33,629 nucleotides of DNA from Chara braunii (Eukaryota > Streptophyta > Charophyceae > Charales > Characeae), in NCBI GenBank assembly GCA_003427395.1, contig BFEA01000143.1, positions 448,976 to 482,604 on the forward strand, in the 5' to 3' direction. Position 1 is the first letter of the stretch; each line of letters begins with the position of its first letter. Of the stretch, positions 1 through 9,272 are shown piece by piece. The translations under genes and the position numbers were made by a program. The notes beneath the pieces are model-generated. The model saw only the letters and a list, made by a program, of their open reading frames with translations, was not told the origin of the DNA and did no database searches.

Positions 1-4
1 GATC

Positions 5-1359
5 CTACATCAAAGCAAGGCGGTCTCGAAGTGCATCTGGCAACAAGTTGCCGTCCACGTTCGTGCTCCGTTGCCGCCCGCCTGTGCCGTTCCCCAGAAT
101 GCCCAAGTCTACTCTACGCCGAACGCCGTTCGCATCCACCTCCCACATAAGGTTCTCGTTGAAGTCGATCCCCGTGTCCAAGAGGATGTTGTGGAGAGTG
201 CACACGACCACGAATTGCTGTGACAAGGTCTCAAGGTTCGTCTTGTGGGTGCACAAAAACAGACGCCACATGCACTTCAGTCGCCCGAACGCCCTCTCCA
301 CACACCCCCGCGTCAGGACGTTGCTCGATTCCTTCGTACGGCTGGACGATCCATGGACAGGTAACTGGATATCCGTTGTCGCCCAGCAGGTAACCTCGCG
401 TGACGACACCGTGCGGCAGATTCTCCAGAGGTGCGTCGAAAAGCTCGCCACTTTCTGCACGCCTTCACAGATGGGAATTGTGCAGGACATGGACGTCGTG
501 CACACTTCCCGGGTACCCCACGTGGACGTCCAGGATACGCAGATCCAAATCCACCACCACCTGCGCTTGGACGGAGAACTTCTGTTTCCAATCGTAGTAG
601 TTGTCGGAAGGTGTGCCTGCGGGCTTGTCAATGTAGATGTGCGTACAGTCGATTGCGCCAAAGCAGTTTGGGAAACCCTTCTCACGGAAAGCGCGCAGTA
701 TCTGCGCACGTCTCCGGCCCACTGGCCACTTGATCGCGTCAGGGTACGCCTTGAGCAGCGCTGAAGTGACTTCGCGGACGGCCTGCAATCCAGTTGCCCT
801 GCCGATGCCGAAGGCCGATGTGCCGCTCTCGTACGTCTCTTCGGACACCCACCTGTACAACGCGAAAGTGATCACCTGCTCCACTGGCAATGGCATCCTG
901 TAGTGTGTAACCTTCTTCTCCACGTACGCGGCGCAGGCGGCTACGATTTGGGTGAACATGGCCCTTGACATGCGCAACTTCTGGCGGTAGTACTCCTCGG
1001 TGGCATCATCACACAGTCGGAGGTCCTCCCATGTTCCGCCAGTGCGTCGTTTAATCCACCAACGCGGGGGTCTGCCGCGGGAAAATGCCAGACGACAGCG
1101 CGAAACACAACTGCACGACTGCTTCGCACGTCGCCACGCAATCCAGCGCTTCGACAACGCTCTGCAACAGCGCTCTTCGTTTACGGAGCTGCAAACGCAT
1201 GTCGCGGGAGGACAACGACATGTCGCTCATCGTGTTGAGGACAACGGCAGTCACTGCCATCGCCACCGCCTCGCTCTCTTCTTCGCGCGGACCGTGTCCG
1301 CAGCTGCGAACGTCCATCTCCGATAATCGTTCCGCCTGTGCACCGTAACGCGTGTCCAC
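5..1359 (-). pseudogene. HARBI1-like DDE transposase, frameshifted
   Basis: Encodes the nuclease of a PIF/Harbinger transposon. The N-terminal part is in one frame (about 1359-1075). A shift near 1080 leads to the main frame (1074-465), with the family-typical stretch RRTGGTWEDLRLCDDATEEY, a helix-turn-helix region, the first catalytic Asp in GAIDCTHIYI and the second in GYPGSVHDVHVL. A TGA at 465-467 then interrupts the same frame, which continues through LLGDNGYP and PWIVQPYEG. A second frameshift near 300-310 moves to the last frame, with ERAFGRLK (third acidic residue, Glu) and a normal TAG stop at 5-7. The total of about 420-450 codons matches a nearly full-length family member. The TGA lies where Arg (CGA) would fit, so CpG decay is plausible. 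The start codon is uncertain because the 5' end runs into the minisatellite. Confidence 0.85.
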
Positions 1360-1765
1360 AACCGCCGAAGATGCTCCACCACCTCAACACTGCCGCAGGA
1401 GACCACGCACGCCGGAGTCGAAGATGCGCCCGCTGCTCCACGCTGGCACAGGATACGACGCACGTCGGAGCCGAAGACGCGCCCGCTGACGAACAACGCT
1501 GCCACAGGAGAATACGCACGCCGGAGAGCAAGACGCGGCCGCTGCTCCACACTGCGACAGGAGAGTGTGCACGCGGCACGCTGTACCCGAAGATGCGCCC
1601 GCTGCTCTACGACGGTGGAAGACAGTACGCACGTCGGAGGTCAACATGCGCCCGCTGCTCTACGATGGTGGAAGACAGTCTGCGCGCCGGAGGTGAAGAT
1701 GTGCCCGCTGCTCTACGATGGTGGAAGACAGTACGCGCGCTGGAGGTGAAGATGCGCCGCCCCCG
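1355..1765. repeat. 53-bp minisatellite, about 8 units
   Basis: The word AAGATGCGCCCGCTGCTC and variants recur at about 1368, 1421, 1474, 1529, 1590, 1643, 1696 and 1749. Spacing is 53 bp except for two units of 55 and 61 bp. The right-hand units (1590-1749) are the most alike, so expansion was probably most recent there. Because 53 is not a multiple of three, the array opens spurious ORFs in several frames on both strands; none is treated as a gene. It sits between the Harbinger terminus and its transposase. Confidence 0.85.
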
Positions 1766-2063
1766 AACATGCCACCGCTGGTCACCAGTCGCGCAGACTC
1801 CAAAGATGGATACCCACGCCGAAGGGTTCACCACCGTCGTCTTTTCTACGTCCCACGCGTCGCCTGCCCGCCCTCCGCCCTGCCACCCTGCGTCCGCCAA
1901 ATTTCAAATTTGAATTTTCGAAGTCCCTCGGCTATGCGCGCATTTCACCGAAGAGCCCTACCCGCCGACGGCCCACCGCAGTGTGTACCACGGACACCAG
2001 CCAGGAATGGACGGACATCAGCGACGTGGCTGCATATACGCATATGAAAAGCGGCCGCAGGAC

Positions 2064-2195
2064 ACCTTTTAGGACGAATCCTAAAAGACAATTTTTAGGA
2101 TTGCGTGTGACGACACCGCACAAAATCCTCAAAAACCTTTAGGACTCGTCCTAAAAATTTTAGGATTCTTTTAGGAGTGTCTAAAGAGACCCTTA
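2064..2195 (-). repeat. Harbinger subterminal motif cluster and terminus with TTA
   Basis: TTTAGGA or its complement TCCTAAA occurs seven times between about 2067 and 2177, in both orientations. The minus-strand terminus GGGTCTCTTTAGACACTCC ends at 2192 and is abutted by TTA at 2193-2195. Subterminal repeats of this kind are commonly transposase-binding sites; that role is inferred here. Confidence 0.6.
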
Positions 2196-2440
2196 GTGCC
2201 AAAAAAGGCGCTGTCCTTTGTTCAATGCACCTGCTTCACTGTTATTGGAAGTTTCTGGGGACATGCCATTCTGCACGACCTCTGCATGTCTAAGGGCCTC
2301 AGTTGGTACACCCATGGACTGTTGACATTTTTTATTTATTTATAACTAAGCTATATCCTTCTCTAAATCTATCCATGTACTCATCTTTCTCATCTTTCTC
2401 ATCCTCTCGCTAGTCTATGTATGTATAGTACCGGGGGCTT

Positions 2441-2525
2441 GGTCCCACTTGCACGAATTAAGAAATACTGACCGTAGATAGCAAAGATCAACGGCCCAGA
2501 TCTCCTAATTTGCGCAAGTGGGACC
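2441..2525 (+). mobile_element. 85-bp MITE, copy A
   Basis: Begins GGTCCCACTTGC and ends with its complement GCAAGTGGGACC; the inverted match continues imperfectly for about 20 bp (ACGAATTA against TAATTTGC). It is too short to code. The flanks GGGGGC on the left and GCCCTGGG on the right are also inverted and may belong to the element. An almost identical copy lies inverted at 2946-3030. Confidence 0.75.
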
Positions 2526-2945
2526 TTGCCCTGGGAACACCAACCAACCAACCCACCCGGATATCTCCCCAGCACACGGGGTAGGTTTGCACCACAGGAG
2601 TGTGGTATGCGAGCAAGGCTGTGCGAGCCCCTCGACACGGTGATGGGGGGGTGGGCAGGCATTGCCCATGGGGGAAACCGCCGGCGCCAGGTTAGGGGTC
2701 GTTGCAGCCACTGCCGAAAATTTAATGCAGACCATGGGGAGACTAGAGGTTATGTTTCTTTTTTTTGTCTTCTTTGTTTAAAAAAAAATATATTTAAAGC
2801 TGGGAAACAGACCCGGTGTGCCTTACAAAAGTTAACCAGTAAAAAAAAAAAAAAAGAAGAAGGAAAAAAAGTTAATCAGTGGGACCTCCTCCGAGAATTT
2901 CAAAGCGATCATCAGCCTAAGGCAGAGGGGGCCCACCGGGGGCAA
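2526..2945. other. Spacer between inverted MITE copies, with A-rich tract
   Basis: About 420 bp with no recognisable gene. It contains an A-rich run near 2838-2868 flanked by the imperfect direct repeat AAGTTAACCAGT / AAGTTAATCAGT, possibly the scar of a poly(A)-tailed retroposition. The open frame across it has no recognisable domain. Confidence 0.4.
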
Positions 2946-3030
2946 GGTCCCACTTGCACAAATTAGGAGATTTGGGCCGTTGATCTTTGCTATCTACGGT
3001 CAGTATCTCTTAATTCGTGCAAGTGGGACC
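2946..3030 (-). mobile_element. 85-bp MITE, copy B (inverted relative to copy A)
   Basis: Same length and, read in reverse complement, nearly the same sequence as 2441-2525, with only a few substitutions. The termini GGTCCCACTTGC / GCAAGTGGGACC are intact, and the outer GGGGGC / GCCCCC flanks are again inverted. Together the two copies form a roughly 590-bp structure with long inverted ends. Confidence 0.75.
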
Positions 3031-3175
3031 TGCCCCCGGGACAGCTTCGCTGTGTACAGCAATTCCTACTTGAAGTTTCGACATTTTTACTAGAGAATGT
3101 ACACGACCCAGTCACCCAGGCAATAAAAAAAGGAGAAGAAACACTCCGAGGTCCCTACTGCAACAACTGGGGCGT

Positions 3176-3329
3176 GGTCCCACTAGCAAAGAGGATGGGA
3201 TCGAATGCCTGAATATGGATGTAATTGTGGAGAGGTGCAGGAAATCGAGATTGAACTGCTTTTCTGCACATCTGCATAGAACACATCCAGATGCAGGAGC
3301 TTGATCCTATCCTCTTTGCTAGTGGGACC
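3176..3329 (+). mobile_element. 154-bp MITE, copy C, related termini
   Basis: Starts GGTCCCACTAGCAAAGAGGA and ends with the complement; the terminal inverted repeat is about 21 bp perfect and extends to about 29 bp with single mismatches. It shares the first eight bases GGTCCCAC and a GGGGC-type left flank with the 85-bp MITEs, so both are probably mobilised by the same unseen transposase. The interior also folds back on itself. Confidence 0.75.
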
Positions 3330-3442
3330 TCGGCCCTGATCTCTCGTTCCAAAGTTACCACTTTGCACCCGCCCATGATCCTTGTAATTTCCATGCTTAC
3401 TGGGGAACTGCTTCCCCCAGAATATAAAGGGGCTGTGACTTC

Positions 3443-3471
<29 letters not shown>
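3443..3471. repeat. Poly(A) run of 29
   Basis: A simple A run between two MITE copies. Its complement generates a poly-Phe reading frame that should not be read as a gene. It could be the tail of an old retroposon, but no body was recognised. Confidence 0.8.
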
Positions 3472-3473
<2 letters not shown>

Positions 3474-3510
3474 TAGACCAGAGTTTGAAACCAGATACCA
3501 CCAGGGGCGT

Positions 3511-3637
3511 GGTCCCACCAGCAAAGAGGATTGGATCGAATGCCTGAATCTGGACGTGTTTGTCGAAAGGTGCAGGAAATCGAGATTGAACTGCTTTTCT
3601 GCATCTCTGCATAAAACACGTCCACATTCAGGCATTC
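3511..3637 (+). mobile_element. MITE copy D, right terminus lost
   Basis: Begins GGTCCCACCAGCAAAGAGGA and matches copy C through its interior, including GCAGGAAATCGAGATTGAAC. Internal arms near 3538-3562 and 3612-3636 are complementary over about 25 bp. The right terminus is absent: the sequence runs into a tandem repeat at 3640. Confidence 0.7.
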
Positions 3638-3639
3638 GT

Positions 3640-3970
3640 TGTCCTCTTCTCCCTCTCTGCCCACGGTTTACCGGGCAGCTCTGTTTGATGATATATAAAT
3701 GCCCCTTGTCTGTTGTCCTCTTCTCCCTCTCTGCCTACTGTTTACCGGGCAGCTCTGTTTGAAGATGTATGCATATATAGCCCCTCATTTGTTTTCCTCT
3801 TCTCCCTCGCTGCCTACAGTTATGTGGCAGTTCTGTTTGATGATACATATTCAGCCTCCTGATGACCTGGTGAAACTCCGACGAAACAGTCTGTCACAGC
3901 TATCCATCTGTTGTCCTCTTCTCCCTCTCTGCCCATGGATGACCGGGAAGGTCTGTTTGATGATGTATTA
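3640..3970. repeat. Degenerate tandem repeat, 74-119 bp units
   Basis: Four units start with TGTCCTCTTCTCCCTCTCTG or variants at about 3640, 3714, 3793 and 3912, and each ends with a version of CTGTTTGATGATATAT. The third unit carries an extra stretch of about 40 bp containing CTGATGA, GAAAC and TGTC words. The array follows the truncated MITE copy D directly. Confidence 0.75.
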
Positions 3971-4039
3971 AGAAAAAAACATAGTCTAAGGTTCCTGTGT
4001 TAATCCCCTGTGCTTAACCTGTCCTACTGGGGTTCCTTG

Positions 4040-4075
4040 ATGGCCTTAAGCCGGAACATTTTTGTTGTTGTTGTA
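4040..4075 (+). repeat. Possible LINE/SINE 3' end with TTG repeat
   Basis: GGCCTTAAGCCGGAACA is followed by a T-rich (TTG)n end near 4060-4075. Some non-LTR retroelements end in short trinucleotide tails of this type. No body or target duplication was identified, so this is tentative. Confidence 0.2.
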
Positions 4076-4231
4076 AACAAACCTTACCAAAGCTTCCACC
4101 TTAATCGGGAGCATGGACGTGTCCATGTTTGAAGTTAGTCCATGATGGACACGTGCATGTGGCAAATTGAGGATGATGTTGTCTGTCACTTCCTTTTTCT
4201 TTCTGTTTTTCTGATGTAATTTTTCATTGCC

Positions 4232-4476
4232 AGGTTGGCATGGCAGGTCTGATTGCGGCCATGAGTGTTGTCACGTGGCATATAACGAATGTACGAACAT
4301 CGGAAGCCATGCACGACCTTGCAATGAGCTACCAACGCCAGCTCTTTCGACGTTCAACCGATGAGTTCACAAGATCATTTCAAAGAAAGGTTCGCTTGTT
4401 GAATATATTCTTGACTCTTGTGCAAACAGATGCAATATTGATGCCAAATCAGAGCTTCGCGATGTTTCTAAGGAAG
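4232..4476 (+). CDS. Candidate host exon a, membrane-sensor-like (unidentified)
   Basis: An open frame is preceded by a pyrimidine-rich acceptor-like tract ending in CAG near 4231 and followed by a good donor AAG|GTAATG at 4476/4477, phase 0. From the Met at 4240 it gives 79 codons: a moderately hydrophobic start (AGLIAAMSVVTW), then a helical-looking stretch LAMSYQRQLFRRSTDEF. This resembles the juxtamembrane start of an extracellular sensor domain, but no family is assigned. It joins in phase to 9273-9899 if the 4.8 kb between is an intron. It may equally be a pseudogene or transposon fragment. Confidence 0.3.
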
Positions 4477-4514
4477 GTAATGATCCAGAAGTCATAACCC
4501 GACTACATCCCCTT

Positions 4515-4770
4515 CCCCCCCCCCCCCCCCCCCCCCCCACGCCACTACTATGGATGACAACCACCAATAAGAAGACGAAGAAGGAAGGATAACACTGAGA
4601 AGAAGAGGGAGAATAATGAGTAGATCAAGAAGAAGGCTGAGAAGAAGAAGGAACGAAGAAGAGCAGATGAAGAAGAGTGCTGGATAAAAGCAGGAGAATG
4701 ATGAGTACAGCAAGAAGGCTGAGAGGAAGAAGAAGACAAAGAAAATGAAGAAGAACAAGAATACAGAGCT
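4515..4770. repeat. Poly(C) run of 24 and GAA-rich purine tract
   Basis: A run of 24 C (4515-4538) is followed by about 220 bp dominated by GAAGAA-type purine triplets. Both strands show charged or Ser/Leu-rich reading frames that come from composition alone. Confidence 0.85.
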
Positions 4771-5812
4771 CCCCCTTGTTACAATCCAATATATGGGGGT
4801 CATTCACTTATAAATCTAACTGAACTGAAGAAGGACTTCGGTGTTCCAGCACATACCGAGATTACGAGGCTCATATTCAGAATCTAAGGATGCTTTTGTG
4901 GAATTTATCTTCATCTCTTGTGGTCCTTGCATCAGACCCCGCTGCTTCTAACTCGTTTCAGCCCCATTGCACCCCCACTCGGAATGACAATGCACCCTCT
5001 GGTTGTTTGATGGACTCCCTGACAGTCACCACAGATGCTTTGTCTTTGGAACACTGGGCAGAGTCAATGGAGTTATCAGGTCCAGAAATTCTTGATAGAG
5101 AGATTGGCGAGAGTGGAATGAACCTCTCCCCTTGTCGTGCGATCTGTTGAGCCAAAGGATGTCATGTCATTGTGCTAGATCGAGATCATTGTGCATATGA
5201 TGCCGTTTATGTGTGTCGCCTCGCTTACAATTGCAATCTGTGTACTGTTTCTGTTTTGTACACATTGTCGGCTTGATAGAAGCCAAACACCGTGATGTTT
5301 GCCCAGAGGATGATAGCGCTGTGGATGGTGTGAACATGGAAGTGTTGTCCATGGTATTCATGAGAGGACGACCACAACTTGAGCCCCGCAGAATTATGCA
5401 CATGACATCACTGACATGGAATCGAGTATTAGTGCGTATATTGTGCATCCCTGGGTTGATAATTCATGGGTGCTGCCCCATGACCGCAGTAGGGTGCGCT
5501 CGACGAGTAATATTACCTCTTACCATCACCAGGGTGCACCTGACGGGTAATATTTCCTCTTACTATCTATCACCAAGTGGCAGAGTCCTGTTTCACGCCA
5601 GATTGTTAGTTCGACGTGGCTCTTTGACGAGAGGAAAAATGGAACTAGTCCGAACACTGAAGTTCGATGGCAAAACTTGGACGAGACGGAATCACTTCCT
5701 TTTTCTTGCAGATCGAGCTAAACAGGCATTAGCTAAAATGGTTCTAGAACTCGAATATGAAGCCCATTTTGAGCACTTGGTCTGGCTTGTCAATCAGGAA
5801 CAGTATGGGTGA
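4771..5812. other. Unrecognised sequence with open frames, no assigned gene
   Basis: Holds a plus-strand open frame of 86 codons (4890-5150) and one of about 199 codons (5213-5812). The latter ends in an amphipathic stretch LADRAKQALAKMVLELEY. Neither matches a family I recognise. Part of the longer frame spans a two-unit tandem duplication at 5500-5583, so it may be fortuitous. If 4232-4476 and 9273-9899 are exons of one gene, this lies in the intron. Confidence 0.25.
5500..5583. repeat. Two-unit tandem duplication, about 40 bp
   Basis: AGGGTGCGCTCGACGAGTAA and AGGGTGCACCTGACGGGTAA head two adjacent units, each continuing TATTNCCTCTTACYATCACC. Confidence 0.75.
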
Positions 5813-7064
5813 TGACAAGATCTGCAGCTTTTGGAGAATAATCCGGGTGACTCTTCTGCCTCCCCTCTAGTAGGCCAGTGTGGCATACTGCATTCCACAT
5901 GGCCCGGGGCCCTACCAGGCCTGAACAAGTAGGAGTAGGGGTAGCAGGGGCTGTAGGTCCGTTTAGGCCCAGTTCGACCCTGTGTCGTTTCGTTCCAGTT
6001 ATAGGGCCTGTAGGTCCGTAGGTCAGTAGGCCCCGTTTGGAAATTTGAAACGAGTTCGAATTTGGGCGCCAAGTTAGGCGCCAGATACTGGCGTCGTTCC
6101 GCACTGGTGAGAGCAGCCTTCCAGTCGGACCAGCGCTATATATAGCTGGTCCGCCGAGGCGTTTTTCTGGCATTTGCTCAGGTAGCAGAGGGGTACTTTT
6201 CGTAGAAGCAGCTGTAGTTTTGGGCATAGACCTACTCCAACCGCAGACGGATTTCCTTCTTCCTTGCCAGACTAATGACAGACGCAGCAGCCTGAAGAGG
6301 AAAATAGACTACCATATGAACCATCTACACAGCGCTGTACTGAAAGGTTATCACCACCAGGGGGAGCTCTTGCAGACCAAATCCTGCAGCTGCTAAGCAC
6401 CCTTGCTTTGGATCAATCCCCGTCGTCGTCTGCCCATGAAGGGAATAAATGCTGGGGAAGCCAAAGAAACCTGCTCAATGCCACTCTGTGCTGACCCACC
6501 CAAGTTTTTGTCTTCATACATATGATCACAGTCAATACTGCACTCATGTACAGCACCCCGACATATCATGTCCAATTTGTAGACAAGGTCTGGAACAGCA
6601 ATGCCTCTAGAATTGCGGTCGGTGTGCCTCTGCGTTTCTAGCATGTAGGAGCCACATAGCCTGTGACATATGTCTACGCCATGCCATTCGATACAGCAAC
6701 TGTGACTGTGAGAATTGGATGCGGTGCTTCCACAGTCCACACCCGAACCAGTCCTGTCCGGTTTTGTAGGGGTGGCCACTTAGGCAACAGCTGCTCGTCA
6801 GCTCCAAATCCTCTGCAACCCAAATACTGACTGGCCCCTTGTGTCATTCTAGAGTTAGACTGCTGCAGCGGTTATTATTTAGAACCCTGTGAAGTTCGCC
6901 ATATCTCTGTTCTGTCCATTGCCGCTCCACTTTCTCTCCTACCCCTTCTCCCTCCCCCGCCCCTCACTCCCACATGCACTCCCACATGCACTCATTCTCT
7001 TCCTGGGAAACAACTCCATTCAAAGGGCCTTGTGCTTGAAATATATTGAATAGTTGTAACAGTT
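5813..7064. other. No assigned gene; palindromic TATA segment and Cys-rich open frame
   Basis: The segment has repeated GTAGGTCCGT words (about 5955-6020), short GGCGCC repeats near 6065-6080, a palindrome at 6127-6152, and a minus-strand open frame of 128 codons at 6393-6779. That frame is Cys/His-rich (for example CHRLCGSYM and CSIDCDHMYED) and could be a decayed exon, but no family is recognised. The rest appears non-coding. Confidence 0.3.
6127..6152. promoter_or_regulatory. 26-bp near-palindrome with TATATA core
   Basis: GGACCAGC and GCTGGTCC flank GCTATATATA. The arms are perfect 8-bp complements around a TATA-like core. It may be a promoter element of a lost retroelement or simply a cruciform-prone site; neither can be decided from the sequence. 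Confidence 0.35.
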
Positions 7065-7398
7065 GTTCTTTTTTTTTTATAATGATTTTATCATTTCTTT
7101 TTAAAAATTTTAAAACAGGTCCTTATGGCCCTGGCTCCATTTCCGTTCTGGGGAGCATCAGTCCGGTTCCTATTCCACCGGCAAGTCAGGAAAGATAATT
7201 ACATCATAAGACACCCTCATGCTTCCTTCCGTCTGGCCGAAGGAACCCTGATCAGCATTGATTGCTCCAACATCGTGGAGGATTGACTGTCAGCTTGCCC
7301 TGCTTCCACCTTTCCTCTCAGGACTACTAAAAGAACCTTTCAAATACAACATGAAAAGCAAGAAAGGTCTGAGAAGCTACAATTGCTACCAATCTGTC

Positions 7399-7510
7399 TA
7401 AACCCCAAACCCTGCATATGAGCCTCGTAAAATCCCTGGCATTCTTTTTTTTTAACCCTTAAACCCTAAACCCTTGAGTGGCTCCCGGCTGGCTAACCCC
7501 TTTAACCCTA
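7399..7510 (-). repeat. Telomere-like TTTAGGG motifs in LINE 3' UTR
   Basis: The plus strand shows TAAACCCCAAACCCTG (7399-7414), AACCCTTAAACCCTAAACCC (7454-7473) and TTTAACCCTAGCCCC (7501-7515). On the LINE sense strand these read as degenerate GGGTTTAGGG repeats. A similar, cleaner tract sits in the second LINE locus at 12217-12237. Confidence 0.7.
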
Positions 7511-8028
7511 GCCCCTCCCCTATTCGTTCAAGTGCTGTACCTTCTCTACTAGCCTTCCATTGACAGTGACCTGTAAATTGTGGTCCATAGCCACTTATGT
7601 GTTCTCACTTCCAGATCATAACTTATACGGTACCTATCCTTCCGTTAATGAGAATAACATCTGTTCCGTCCTCAACCCGGGTATCTGGTAATTCTATACT
7701 CTCGTCAATTTCCCCTATCCTGGCCTTAGATTTCAGTCTTGCCCCACCTCTTGCGTCTTCAACCTTTGGTCCCTTGCCTTCGAATTTCGTTATGGGTTTC
7801 TGTCTTTCTATGTATCCTTAGGCCCTTCTGATTGCTTGTTCTGCCTGAGACAGTCTTCGCTGCATCTGGGTGTGAGCGAAGTCTCCTCCTCCTAGTCCCC
7901 ACTTTAGAAGTCCTTTAGCCATGTCTTTGCTCTCGTACCTGGTGCCTGGTACCTGATGTGGCACCTTTCTCACTTCAGCTCATCAGCCCATCCGCTGCAG
8001 GTGTGGTCTGGGCCCTCCGGCCTGCTCA

Positions 8029-8593
8029 TCAGTCTTTCCAGCACACTCGGTCATTGCATAACTCAGCCACCTTACCATTCACCAGCCACTGTCTGGTAAA
8101 CTTCTTGCTAACCTTTTCCTGCTGGTCCTCGTCCTCAGGCATCGACGGCCTTAACCTCTGCCATCTGCAGAGAATTTCAGCCTGTAGCATAGATCCTGTC
8201 TCCATCCATACCTTCTCTCTTGGGTTGGACAGTCCTTCGATAGTCCTGGAGCATCTTTCCTTCCAAATGATCCATAGAGTCACTTTCCTGATCAGTCCGA
8301 ACCACAACCTCTCTGTCTTCTGAAGATGATCGGGGATGTTAGTCCAGATGAGGATTTGGATGGGGTGCTTGGGGAAGGGGGCATGGAAGAGGGAGTCCCA
8401 GAGGGCTAAGGCCCGTGCCCAGTAATCTGTCGCCTCGCTACATTGGATTAGGCAGTGGACTATGTCTTCTTGAGCCTCTTCTGTACAGACTATGCATAGG
8501 TCCGAACTGGTGGGATCGTTTTTTTGGCGTCTTATATGTAACCATTGATTCACGGGCAGTGCTGCGTACGTAATGAGCCACTGAAGGCTCCTG
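8029..8593 (-). pseudogene. LINE ORF2 C-terminus with reverse-transcriptase zinc-binding domain
   Basis: The open frame reads from the internal A tract through QWLITYAALPVNQWLHIRRQ and then a zf-RVT-like pattern: CIVC, followed by HCLIQC and a Trp (CxxC...HxxxxC). It continues to LWIIWKERCSRTIEGL, the tryptophan-rich block typical of the end of plant L1-type ORF2. About 188 codons are present; endonuclease and RT domains are absent because of 5' truncation. No standard ATG is needed, since this is an internal fragment. The stop near 8029 is probably the natural ORF2 end, as it is followed by the 3' UTR. Confidence 0.75.
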
Positions 8594-8972
8594 TTTTTTA
8601 TTTTTTTTATTTTTTAAACAAACAGGCCCTTATGGTCCTGGCTCCATATCCATTCTGGGGAGCGTCAGTCCGGTTACTTTTCCCCCGGCAAGTCAAAACT
8701 CGTTCTTTTTTCTTTTTTTGCAAAGCATGGAACGCTTAGCAGGGACAACTCCCAGGTTGCCACTCCACACTCAGAGTGGAAAGTTCAGTCTCTTGCCATG
8801 CTCAAGCCTCCAATTCTTTCTGTGAGCCCTCAGCTCTACCACTCCAAAAATGCAGTTTATAATACTTCATATTTAGCGATAACAAAGACAGCCATAAACA
8901 GATGCTCCATTGGTCTACATCACTTAATTTAACTTAGAAACAAGCGTGGCCGTGTCACGTTTTGAGTTTTAA

Positions 8973-9205
8973 AAGGGCAAAAAAAACACGCGCAGGCAAC
9001 AGAATCAGGCACCGAGTTTGCAAGGGAATTTCGGTAAAAATAGCGGTAGTTGTTTTATGGCCATTGTTGAACTCCGGCTGTCTGCACACCAGGACCCGAC
9101 ACTGTAGTTATGACATCTGCGCTTTTTTCGTACTGTCGCGATGCTTTTGTTGCCTTTTTGAACTTGGTGCCTGATTTTGTTGCCTGCACGTGTTCTTTTG
9201 CCCTT
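8973..9205. mobile_element. 233-bp foldback/MITE-like element
   Basis: The left end AAGGGCAAAAAAAACACGCG and the following GCAGGCAACAGAATCAGGCA are complementary to the right end (about 9156-9205), giving inverted arms near 50 bp with a few mismatches. There is no coding capacity. The target duplication is unclear. It lies just upstream of the acceptor-like site of candidate exon b. Confidence 0.7.
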
Positions 9206-9272
9206 CCGACACTCATTCTTGACAATAACCGAACTTGGACATGTATATGTTCTTGTCCTCTGAATGGCGCAG

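Larger units (their letters stand above)
1..2192 (-). mobile_element. PIF/Harbinger DNA transposon, 5' part (other end outside window)
   Basis: The minus-strand transposase at 5-1359 is of the DDE_Tnp_4/HARBI1 type. On the same strand, upstream of it, the sequence ends at 2192 with a terminus beginning GGGTCTCTTTAGACACTCC, directly followed outside by TTA (2193-2195). That is the target duplication typical of this superfamily. Between terminus and transposase lie a cluster of TCCTAAA/TTTAGGA motifs and a 53-bp minisatellite. The opposite terminus lies left of base 1, so the inverted repeat cannot be confirmed here. The second, Myb-like ORF of autonomous Harbinger elements is not visible. Superfamily assignment rests on the transposase; the exact boundary is inference. 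Confidence 0.72.
7065..8711 (-). mobile_element. Composite L1-type LINE insertion, locus 1
   Basis: Read on the minus strand: a short 3' UTR fragment (8701-8616), an internal A-rich tract (8615-8594), zf-RVT coding sequence (8593-8029), a 3' UTR of about 950 bp (8028-7079) and a terminal poly(A) (7078-7069). The 3' UTR fragment and the distal 3' UTR match each other and locus 2 (TTATGG, TTCTGGGGAGC, TCAGTCCGGTT). A possible target duplication GTTCTTTTTT lies at 7065-7074 and 8702-8711, but its T run makes it weak. The 5' end is truncated, as is usual for LINEs. Confidence 0.65.

Noticed and set aside
48-764. 238-codon plus-strand open frame
   Set aside because: Antisense shadow of the Harbinger transposase; no domain of its own.
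1355-1765. CRISPR-like regular spacing
   Set aside because: The units are contiguous 53-bp tandem copies without unique spacers, in a eukaryotic transposon.
1181-1913. Several ORFs on both strands with repeated peptide units
   Set aside because: They come from the 53-bp minisatellite read in different frames.
3155-3664. Minus-strand ORFs with poly-Phe runs
   Set aside because: Produced by the A29 run and MITE sequence.
3859-3900. Functional hammerhead ribozyme
   Set aside because: Core words are present in order, but stem I pairing and a convincing stem II were not found; kept only as a low-interest observation.
7958-8323. 121-codon plus-strand frame
   Set aside because: Antisense to the LINE zf-RVT coding region.
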